Translations under genes and position numbers: made by a program | The notes under the pieces: generated by a model | The model's input: the letters and a program-made list of their open reading frames with translations, nothing else | Told to the model about the DNA's origin: nothing | The model's database searches: none | Source: Bacillota bacterium | GTDB lineage: Bacteria > Bacillota > Clostridia > DSM-8532 | DNA length: 64,000 nt | Reading direction: 5' to 3' | Assembly (NCBI GenBank): GCA_023415825.1 | Contig: JAEZJF010000018.1 | Span: forward strand, 186,001-250,000 | Shown: positions 53,388-62,500 of the stretch, piece after piece | How positions within the stretch are numbered: the stretch's first letter is position 1 | How the letters are laid out: each line of letters starts with the position of its first letter

Positions 53388-54482
53388 ATGCATGAAAAAG
53401 AAATAAAATGGACAGAAAAAATAGCCGAATCCGCCATGTCCAGGCATTCCAAATACATGGAAAAATGGTGTTATGAGCTAGGACTTATTCTGAAAGCCAT
53501 TGAAGCTGTTTATCACCAAACCGGTAACATCCGTTATTTTAATTACATAAAAGAGCAAATGGACAGGTTTATTGAGTCAGACGGAGCCATCAAGGGCTAC
53601 GATCAGCATGAATATAATCTGGATCTTGTCAATCCGGGCAGAACACTTCTTTTCCTTTATGAGAAAACCCATGAAAAAAAATATCGTATTGCGGCTCATT
53701 CACTCCATGAGCAACTAAAAAAACAGCCCCGAAACCATAAAGGCGGCTTCTGGCACAAGGGGATTTATCCTCACCAGATGTGGCTGGATGGGCTTTATAT
53801 GAGTTCCCCCTTTTATGCCCAATATGCAGGTATATTTAATGAAACCGAGGCCTATGACGATGTCCTTAATCAAATTATGCTTTTGGGAGAGCATACCCGT
53901 GACCCCCATAGCGGTCTACTCTATCACGCATGGGATGAAAGCAAAGGAATGAAATGGTCAAATGATGAAACCGGGTGTTCGCCTCACTTTTGGGGAAGGG
54001 CTGTCGGCTGGTATATGATGGCATTAGTAGATATTTTGGATTATTTCCCCACGGAACACCCCGGAAGGCCTTCCATTCTTCAGATATTAAAATCTGCAGC
54101 AGATGCCCTTGAAAAAGTTCAGGATAAAGCCACTGGTGTTTGGTTTCAAGTTCTTGACCGGGCAAAAGAAGAGGGTAATTATCTGGAAGCCTCTGCTTCA
54201 TGCATGTTTACCTATGCCCTTTATAAGGGTGTTCGGATGGGTTATCTGGATACGAGCTTCATGGATTCAGCAGAAAGAGCTTATAAAGGCATTTTCAGGC
54301 AATTTGTCGAAACAGATGGTCAGGGATGTGTTGACCTTAAGAGCGTCTGCAGCGTTGCAGGTCTGGGCGGAAACCCCTATCGGGACGGATCTCTTGCCTA
54401 TTATTTCAGTGAGCCCGTTGCAACTAATGACTATAAGGGATATGGTCCTTTTCTATTGGCCAGTGTTGAGCATAACTATTAA
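53388..54482 (+). CDS. GH105 unsaturated rhamnogalacturonyl hydrolase
   Basis: 364 residues, no signal peptide. The alpha/alpha barrel shows QMWLDGLYM (Asp134), the catalytic aspartate site of the YteR/YesR family, and HFWGRAVGWYMMAL further on. These enzymes remove the unsaturated sugar left by rhamnogalacturonan lyases inside the cell. I chose the ATG at 53388 with GTGAGG six bases upstream. It is 34 bp before the GH28 gene. Confidence 0.92.
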   Translation: MHEKEIKWTEKIAESAMSRHSKYMEKWCYELGLILKAIEAVYHQTGNIRYFNYIKEQMDRFIESDGAIKGYDQHEYNLDLVNPGRTLLFLYEKTHEKKYRIAAHSLHEQLKKQPRNHKGGFWHKGIYPHQMWLDGLYMSSPFYAQYAGIFNETEAYDDVLNQIMLLGEHTRDPHSGLLYHAWDESKGMKWSNDETGCSPHFWGRAVGWYMMALVDILDYFPTEHPGRPSILQILKSAADALEKVQDKATGVWFQVLDRAKEEGNYLEASASCMFTYALYKGVRMGYLDTSFMDSAERAYKGIFRQFVETDGQGCVDLKSVCSVAGLGGNPYRDGSLAYYFSEPVATNDYKGYGPFLLASVEHNY

Positions 54483-54516
54483 GAAGCATTAATAAAAGTA
54501 CCGAGAGGATGATTCA

Positions 54517-55830
54517 ATGTCCTATGATGCTTTAGGGGCTTTGTTTATAAATATCATGTCATTTGGTGCCAAGCCTGATGGAGAAACCTTATGCTCCGCG
54601 GCTATTCAGTTCGCTGTTGAGACCTGCGTGTCCAAAGGAGGCGGGACAGTCTTTGTTCCATCGGGTACGTTTCTTACGGGTCCTATCGAATTGAAAAGTA
54701 ATATACGTCTCTATTTGGATGCAGGGGCACGATTGGTTTTCAGTACGGATAAGCTCCTTTACCCTGTTATTGAATCCAGGTGGGAGGGTTCTGAGAATTT
54801 TGTTTATATGCCTATGATTTACGGCAGGGGCATTAACCATGTATCCATTGAAGGCAATGGTATTATTGACGGGCAAGGAGCCTTCTGGTGGGAGGGCTTC
54901 CGCAATAAAACACTTGATTACCCTCGTCCTCGCCTCATCAGCCTTGAGGAAAGCGAATCGATTTTAATAGAAAATGTGACATGTGTCAATTCACCGGCGT
55001 GGACCATCAATCCCATACGAAGCAGCAATATTACCATAAACAATGTTAAAATACGGAATCCGGCCGATTCACCCAATACCGACGGTATCAATCCGGATTC
55101 TTGCAGGAATGTGCGTATTTCAAATTGTCATGTGGATGTAGGCGACGACTGTATCACTTTAAAGTCCGGAATTGAAAAAAGCCGCTACAGAATAGCGTGC
55201 GAAAATATTATTATTTCAAACTGCACCCTTGTTCACGGGCACGGAGGGGTCGTAATCGGCAGTGAAATGAGCGGCGGTGTTAAAAACGTCATTATTTCCA
55301 ATTGTATTTTTCAAGGCACCGACAGGGGTATCAGAATAAAAACCCGGAGGGGCCGCGGGGGCGTTGTCGAAGATATTCATGTTTCCACGGTTATCATGAA
55401 GGACGTCCTCTGCCCCATAGTCATACATTGTTTTTATTTTTGCGGCGAAGGCGGGAAGGAGAAAGTCGTTGCTGATAAAAATCCTCATCCGGTAACCCTG
55501 GCCACACCCGTCATAAGAAATATTCATTTTAGCAACCTGACCGCTAAAAACGCCCATTCATCGGCTGCCTTCCTTTATGGACTTCCTGAAGCCCCCATCT
55601 CCCAGATTTCCTTTCAGAATGTTTTTATTTCCATGGCAGAAAACGCTGAGCCACAAATACCAGCTATGATGGAGGGCATTGACCCTATGGCCAAAAGAGG
55701 GATATTCTGTTGTAATGTTGAAGGCATCTCCTTTGAAAGGGTATCCGTAACAAATCATGAAGGGCCAAAATACTGCCTTAATGCAGTAAAAGACGTCGAT
55801 TTTTTCGGAGAGCCATCCGGTTCTCTTTAA
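54517..55830 (+). CDS. GH28 family polygalacturonase-like hydrolase
   Basis: 437 residues, without a signal peptide. The right-handed beta-helix has all four GH28 motifs: NTDG (187-190), GDD (209-211), HGHG (240-243) and RIK (273-275). It would hydrolyse galacturonan or rhamnogalacturonan oligomers; cytoplasmic location suggests an exo enzyme working with GH105. Its stop is five bases from the stop of the convergent response regulator. Confidence 0.93.
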   Translation: MSYDALGALFINIMSFGAKPDGETLCSAAIQFAVETCVSKGGGTVFVPSGTFLTGPIELKSNIRLYLDAGARLVFSTDKLLYPVIESRWEGSENFVYMPMIYGRGINHVSIEGNGIIDGQGAFWWEGFRNKTLDYPRPRLISLEESESILIENVTCVNSPAWTINPIRSSNITINNVKIRNPADSPNTDGINPDSCRNVRISNCHVDVGDDCITLKSGIEKSRYRIACENIIISNCTLVHGHGGVVIGSEMSGGVKNVIISNCIFQGTDRGIRIKTRRGRGGVVEDIHVSTVIMKDVLCPIVIHCFYFCGEGGKEKVVADKNPHPVTLATPVIRNIHFSNLTAKNAHSSAAFLYGLPEAPISQISFQNVFISMAENAEPQIPAMMEGIDPMAKRGIFCCNVEGISFERVSVTNHEGPKYCLNAVKDVDFFGEPSGSL

Positions 55831-55835
55831 AACTA

Positions 55836-57458
55836 CTATCTTCCCAGCTTTTTATACTCAACCGGTGTCATTCCCACTACATTTTTAAAAACAGAGGTAA
55901 AGTATTGTACATTTTGATAGCCAAGCTCTTCGCAGATTTCATATATTTTTTTATTGCTGCTTCTTAAATACTCTTTAGCCACATCCATCTTTGTATTACG
56001 CACATATTCAATAAATGGTATCCCCGCTTCTTCCTTGAAAAGTCTGCTTAAATAGGATGGGTTTAAATTGACATGTTCGGCTACATCACTTAGAGATATG
56101 TCCTTTCTGCAATTTTTCTTAATATAACTGACTGCAGAATCAATGACATGGCTCGCCCTCATGGACTTTTTCCGGTTAATAGATGCGCAGGTCCTCTCAA
56201 TAAGGTCCTGATACCACGAAGTTATCTCATCGAGGGTTTGCTTCTTAAACAGTTCGCCATATAAGTGGACGGGCTCTCCATAAATATCCTCCGGCAGAAT
56301 ATTCATTTCATAAATAGTTCTTAAAAGCACTGAAAGGAGCTGGCAAAAGACTTGCTGTATGTAATAATAGGGGATATTCTTATTAAGCGTTAATCCATTG
56401 AGCATTTTTTGAATGATGCACAAAACCTCATCTGCTTTTCCGGTCCAGAGTACATTCTGAACATTGGTCAGAGTATCGTTCAGATCGTTTAAAGGAAAGG
56501 ATTTCAATTCCTTCATTTCAATATGATTGATGCACAACACGGCATTATTCCCATAAACCAAACGGTAATTAAGCGCCTTGACAGCCTCCTGGTATGATAA
56601 TGCGGCATCTTTTATTGACGGGTAAATGCTTCCTATTCCGGCACTTACAGATATACCGGTTTCCCTTCTCAGATTGTTTTTAATTGACTCCGCAGCTTTT
56701 GATACAGCCTGGATAGCCTCCATATGATCCGTCGGTGTATTGTAGATGGCCACCACCTCATTGTTATAGCTCTGGAATACCGTCCGCTTGTATTCCATCG
56801 GCAAATGCTGCCTGATCATTGCAGCAATTCGAAGCAGAATAATCTGTATACTTTTTTCAAAGAAGTCCTCCGAGGTTTTTTCCATATTATCCAGGGTAAA
56901 AACAATGACGCCGGTGCTGGCATCATCAATATCAATGCCGTATGTTGAAAACTGCTTTTTGTAATCACCCAAAAGCTTTGTTTTACCCATGATAAGCTTA
57001 TTGTGAAAATACTCCTGCAATGTAGGAAGGCTGCTTAAGTAAATATCCTCTAATCTGTCCAGATTTTCTTTTTGCCGCCTTTCTTCTGTTATGAGATCAC
57101 GGGCTTTTATGACTTCATCAATAATCTTCTGCTTTTTAATGGGCTTTGTCAGAAAAGAAATAACACCCAGTGAAATAGCTTCCTGAGCATAAACAAACTG
57201 CTCATAGGCACTTATGATAATGATCTTGATATCCTGACGAATTTTTTTCAGCTCGCTTATGAGCTCCAATCCATTCAAGCCCGGCATGCGGATATCGGTA
57301 ATCATGATATCGGGGCGGTGCATTTTTGCCATTTCCAATGCTTCCACTCCATTCAAGGCCGTGCCGATCACATGGACATCCAGACCCCACCAGTCAATGC
57401 TCTCCTTGATTCCATCCAGAATAGTCTGTTCATCATCGGCTATAATCATTTTGAACAT
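55836..57458 (-). CDS. YesN-type response regulator with AraC output
   Basis: 540 residues. The receiver has IIADDE, Asp55 (MITDIRMPG), SAYEQ and Lys105 (FLTKPI); the C-terminal AraC pair reads ISLSDVAEHVNLNPSYLSRLF ... FTSVFKNVVGMTPVEYKK. Its start lies 13 bases inside the kinase gene, which suggests translational coupling. GGAGG precedes the ATG. Likely target: the adjacent GH105 and GH28 genes. Confidence 0.94.
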   Translation of the reverse strand: MFKMIIADDEQTILDGIKESIDWWGLDVHVIGTALNGVEALEMAKMHRPDIMITDIRMPGLNGLELISELKKIRQDIKIIIISAYEQFVYAQEAISLGVISFLTKPIKKQKIIDEVIKARDLITEERRQKENLDRLEDIYLSSLPTLQEYFHNKLIMGKTKLLGDYKKQFSTYGIDIDDASTGVIVFTLDNMEKTSEDFFEKSIQIILLRIAAMIRQHLPMEYKRTVFQSYNNEVVAIYNTPTDHMEAIQAVSKAAESIKNNLRRETGISVSAGIGSIYPSIKDAALSYQEAVKALNYRLVYGNNAVLCINHIEMKELKSFPLNDLNDTLTNVQNVLWTGKADEVLCIIQKMLNGLTLNKNIPYYYIQQVFCQLLSVLLRTIYEMNILPEDIYGEPVHLYGELFKKQTLDEITSWYQDLIERTCASINRKKSMRASHVIDSAVSYIKKNCRKDISLSDVAEHVNLNPSYLSRLFKEEAGIPFIEYVRNTKMDVAKEYLRSSNKKIYEICEELGYQNVQYFTSVFKNVVGMTPVEYKKLGR

Positions 57459-59278
57459 GCCTTTTCCTCCGGTTTTAAGACAGGATCGGAAGGAATAAAG
57501 ACGGTTACCTTCGTTCCTCCACCTTCTGTACTTTTGATAGTAAGACCGTATTCATCCCCATAATGGATTTTGATACGCTTATTGATATTCGCAAGGGCAA
57601 AGAAATTTTCTGTTTCAGATTTCTCACCTTTAAGGTAGCATATGATATCCTGAATTTTCTTATTGCTGATACCCACGCCATCATCCTCAATGGTAAAAAA
57701 GACTCTGTCAGCGATTTTTATGCCTTTGACCAGTATTTTGCTTTTCTCGGTTTTGGGTTCAATTCCGTGGCAGATGGCATTTTCCAAAAGGGGCTGGAGC
57801 ATAAAATTGGGAATAAGCATATCCATAATATCGCTGTCAAAATCAAAGTCACAGGTAAAACGATTCTTAAAGCGTATTTGCTGTATCGTCACGTAATTTT
57901 GAAGCTGATCAAGAGTGTCGGATACCTTGATAAAATCCTTGCCAGCATTAAGACTCTTCTTGAAATAATTCGATACCGAATCAACCAATACTTCCAGCTC
58001 ATCATATCGCTCAAGCTGAATGAGCCAGTTCATATTGTCAAAGATATTATATATGAAATGAGGGTTTATTTTGGATTGAAGAAGCTTTAGTTCAGCCTCC
58101 TTTTGAAGAATTCTCTGCTCGTATAATTCCTCAAAGAGATTACGGATTTTTGTCACCATATTGTTAAAGCTCGAATACATAAAGCCGAACTCATCATGCT
58201 CACTATGCCTGATGGTTACATCCAAATTGCCGCTTTCTACCTCTTCCATGGATTTAACAAGTTTTCTGAGACGACGATAGACCTTTTCTGAAAGAAGCAC
58301 TATCAGCAGAATAGCGGAAATTGAACTCATAATAAAGAAGAGCAATAAAATGGTGTCACGTAGTCCGGACATTTGCGCGTTAGACGTATTGGCAGGGACA
58401 ATGGACACATAGCGCCAGCCTGTATAGGAGGACCTTTCATATACAATGATATATTCCTTTTTGTCCAAAGTAATGGTTTTGACACCTTCCGGGCCCTCTA
58501 TGAGTGAGTTGATGGCACTTACCTGTTCAGGGGTAAAGATATTTTTATCAGGAAGCGTTTCTACAAGTATATGATTTTGATCGTCAACGATCATACTACC
58601 CGAGAAGTTATTGCCCTTTATAATGGTCTTCAGATCATATTTATCTATATTGATGGCCACTACCCCGGCTTTTTTACCCTCTGAGAGTAAATAGATGGGT
58701 CTTACCAGGGTGATCTGCTCATAGTTGCGGTTTATTATAAAAGTCAGGCTCTTGCGGTAGGCATCCGTTAAAAGGACACGAGTATCAGTCTCCTGGAGAA
58801 TATCATAGTACTTCTTATCAGCCCATTTCAGCGAGGAGAACAAGCCGTAATCCGAGGTAACCAGGTTTCCATCCCGGTTTATGTACAAATCCACTGAGTC
58901 TGCGCTGCCTATTGAATTGGTTGCAATACCCTGCATAGTCTCGCAGGCCTCTCGGTACATTGTTAATCGGGTAACGGTATTCTCGGGGTAGATGCCCAGG
59001 ATTTTTTGAATGGTCGGATTGTTTTGGACGATATCCGCAACATACTCCATACCCTCCAGGGTTCTATTGACAAATTCGTTGGTTTTTGCGACAACGCTTT
59101 TGCTTTCATTGATGACGATTTGTCTGATATTGGAGGAATAGAGTTTGTAAAACACGGAATTAAATGTGGCAAAAACAATAATCACAGTGACAAAAAAGTA
59201 GATAATAATCTTCTTTTGAGATGCAAAAATTCTGTATTGATTCTTTTGTACCTGATTTTTTTGGGATTTCTTCAGCAT
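57446..59278 (-). CDS. YesM-type sensor histidine kinase
   Basis: 610 residues. Two membrane helices (about 27-50 and 300-325) flank an extracellular Cache-like sensor; HAMP, the His_kinase motif QSKINPHFIYNIFDNM and an HATPase end (ENAICHG, DDGVGIS) follow. It phosphorylates the overlapping response regulator. Its external ligand is probably a pectin-derived sugar, inferred from the neighbouring hydrolases. Confidence 0.93.
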   Translation of the reverse strand: MLKKSQKNQVQKNQYRIFASQKKIIIYFFVTVIIVFATFNSVFYKLYSSNIRQIVINESKSVVAKTNEFVNRTLEGMEYVADIVQNNPTIQKILGIYPENTVTRLTMYREACETMQGIATNSIGSADSVDLYINRDGNLVTSDYGLFSSLKWADKKYYDILQETDTRVLLTDAYRKSLTFIINRNYEQITLVRPIYLLSEGKKAGVVAINIDKYDLKTIIKGNNFSGSMIVDDQNHILVETLPDKNIFTPEQVSAINSLIEGPEGVKTITLDKKEYIIVYERSSYTGWRYVSIVPANTSNAQMSGLRDTILLLFFIMSSISAILLIVLLSEKVYRRLRKLVKSMEEVESGNLDVTIRHSEHDEFGFMYSSFNNMVTKIRNLFEELYEQRILQKEAELKLLQSKINPHFIYNIFDNMNWLIQLERYDELEVLVDSVSNYFKKSLNAGKDFIKVSDTLDQLQNYVTIQQIRFKNRFTCDFDFDSDIMDMLIPNFMLQPLLENAICHGIEPKTEKSKILVKGIKIADRVFFTIEDDGVGISNKKIQDIICYLKGEKSETENFFALANINKRIKIHYGDEYGLTIKSTEGGGTKVTVFIPSDPVLKPEEKACSK

Positions 59279-59418
59279 AGGAGTGTCCCTTCCGATCAGG
59301 ATGATATTAGAGAAATGATTAAAAAAAGGATAGGGTTACATAATATATATCACATTTCACGCAAAAATAACAGAGGACCGGGTGCCTCAACACAACAAGC
59401 CTTGACTCAAAAAAAGAA

Positions 59419-59458
59419 AAAGCCGGCACTTTGCCTGTGAAAGCAAAATGCTGGCTTT
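59419..59458 (-). terminator. Terminator of the SLH repeat-protein gene
   Basis: AAGCCGGCA / TGCTGGCTT stem with a TTTTTCTTTTTTT tail on the minus strand, 52 bases after the stop at 59510. Confidence 0.9.
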
Positions 59459-59509
59459 GTGTTATGTTAATGCTGAAGATTTATTCTCTCTGATTTATAA
59501 GTTATAAGA

Positions 59510-62500
59510 CTATTTTGACAACAGGCTATAGAGCACCTGTGCCATTTCCGCTCTTGTTGTTGTTGCCATTGGGAAAAGCTTTCCACCGCTGCCGTTGATG
59601 ATTCCCGTCTGGACCATCAAGGTCATGGCATCCTTTGCCCAGGAGGCAATCTGTCCTGCATCGCTAAAGGCCGACAACGGTTTTCCCGTATCGCCCTGCG
59701 GCAGCCTATTGATTACCTTTAGTGCATTGTACAAAAGTGTGAACATTTCCTGTCTGGTGATCTCCTTTTCCGGTGCGAACATATTGTTTCCCACACCGCC
59801 CGATATATCCAATCTCTTTGCTGCCGCCAGATAGCCGGTATAATAAGTGTTGCCGCTATCCGAGAAGTTATCCTTCGGGTTTGTATCAGGGGCTATTCCA
59901 TAGGCCCTCATCATCATTACAAGGAATTCACCGCGGGTTAGCAATACGCCGGGGCTGAAATTCCCACCACCCGTGCCTGTGGTAATCTGCCTTGCGGAGA
60001 TAAAGTCCACAGCCTTTTTATACCATGCGCTTGCCGATACATCCATAAAGCTCGCTTTGTTGTAGCCCACAGCATAGTAACTGAAATGGGTGATGGCAAA
60101 GGTCACGGTGCCGGTGGCTGAATCATAATACCCATTTGGCACAGATACTGCCTTGCCGCTGCCGTCGATGTACCAGATGATGATACCTTCAGGACTCGCA
60201 AGCTCGGCTGCTGTCGGTGTGTAGGGTATGGATATTGTAACCGGCGCATTGGGGTTGTTCCATTCTACTGCTTCTCCATCCAGGGTCACTGTAAGCCGTA
60301 TCAACGGTCTGTTTGCTATAGCTGCTTTTGCAGCTTCGGACAGTCCGGATTTTACGCCTTGACCGATGGTTATTTCCGCTTTCTTCCCTTCTGCTCCCGC
60401 AATTCCCGCCAGCATATCCGCCGGCAGGGTGATCCTGCCTGTATCGGAGTTAAAGGTCAGAGTACCTTCACCATCGGGCGTGGACAGATAAGCAACCGGG
60501 ATACCCAGTGTATAGGAAGTTACCCCGGGTATGGAAGGTACAGAAATAACCGCAGTTCCTCCGCCTGTGATAATACTTCCCTGCTGGGAACCTGCATCTA
60601 GCGCTGCACTCCCTGCATTTTCATCAACAGTGACCGGCAGAGTGGTTTCCGGAATACCGTTACCTGCTGTATCAGTCCCTTTGACAATTGCAGTATATGT
60701 TGGTGCGGGCACAACAGGAACGCTGCTGCCGCTGCCGCTGTCAGGACCTTCGTTGTTATTCTGCGATGCTCCCGTTGCCGGAAAAACCACAGTTATTACT
60801 CCCGAATTGGCGGGATTGCTTACAGAGGTTGCACCTGCTATTGTAAAGAAGTTGACACCTACACCAGTCAGGGTATAGCCCGCTTTTGGCGTCAGGGTGA
60901 TGGTCGCTGTGTAAACTGTGCTTGCCGCAAACGGGTTATGTGCAGGGTTCCATGCAATGACTCCGGTGTACTGTACCGTCTCGGTTATGGTTGTCACCGG
61001 AGCCGCACCTCTGACAGGCGGCGTAATTCCGGCGACAGCTTTCATGTCCACTATGATGTGGAACGGGATGCCTGACCCTGCAAAAGCTTGGGCCGTGGAG
61101 CCGCTGAAGCCATAGAGGCCGTCTCCATTAATTACGGTGCCACCGAAGACATCTTCTCCAAAGTCGGCATTTCTGCTTAATATGATCACCTTTGCCAGCC
61201 TCGTGCAATCCTCAAAGGCAAAGTCGCCAATTCTGGTAAGGCTGTTTGGCATCGTGATTTCAGTCAGATTTTCACAACCGGTAAAAGCGGCTTTTCCGAT
61301 CGTCATAACACCTTCCGGTATGCGAAACACACCTGACAGCCCGCCAGGATAGGAAATCAACTCGGTTTTGCCGATATTGTACAACACCCCGTCCTGGCTG
61401 GCGAAATAGGTATTGTCTGCGTCAACATTAATGGCAGTCAAGTTAGGGCAAGCCCTAAATGCATAACCGCCAATGCTTGAAACCTTTCCGGGTATTGTGA
61501 TGCTTGTAAGCCCTGATTCTCCAAAAGCTGATTGACCTATGGAGGTGACCTGCGGAGGAATAATAATGCTTTGCAGGTCGGAGCATCTTAAGAAAAGGCT
61601 GTCCGGAATGTGGGTAAAACCGGTGTTGTCAGGCAGTGTAACGCTCGCAAGGCTCTTACAGTTTTGGAAAGCGCTTTTACCTATTTCGGTAATTGTTTCA
61701 GGTATGACAAAGCTTGTAAAGCCGCAGTTGTAAAATGTGTTAGAGCTAATGGAAGTAATCTGCGAGGGTATGGTAACATTTTTGAGAGCCGTGCAATCGA
61801 AGAAAAGACCCTCCGGAATACTGGTGAAGGTTGCGTTATCGGGTAGCGTGACGCTCTCGAGGCTTGAGCAGCCCTGAAAAGCATAGGAGGAAATGCTGGT
61901 TACAGTATCCGGTATCACGATACTTTTCAGACCGGAGCCCTCGAAAACAAGTGAGCCAATGGAATCCACACCGGCGGGAATGTGTATGTCCTGAAGAGCC
62001 GTGCAATATACAAACATCCGGTCACTGATGCTTTGGAGATTTTTCGAAAGCGTCACGCCGCTTAGTGCGCCGCAGCTGGCAAAGGCTTCGCGGCCTATGC
62101 TGGTGATGGTATCGGACATCACTATGGTCTTCAGGTTATAACAGGCGGAGAATGCTCCGTTTCCAATGCTTATCAGTCCATCGGGCAGCGTGATTTCGGT
62201 AAGTCCCTGGCAAGCGTTGAACGCTTCTTCGCCAATGGTTGTGAGACCTATCGGCAACGCAATGCCGGTTAGCCCCGAGCATCCGCCGAAAGCACGATCT
62301 CCTATATTTTTCAGGCCGCTGGGCAGCGTGATGCTCATAAGGCGCGTACGTCCATTGAACGCCTCGTTCCCTATGCCGGTTACCGGCAGTATACCATAGG
62401 AACCTGTATCCAGCGAAGCCGGCACCGTTAAATTTAAATCTTCAAACCAGCCGTACGTGCAGCCGGTGATGGACAGCGTCCCGTCGCCCAGTACCATCCA

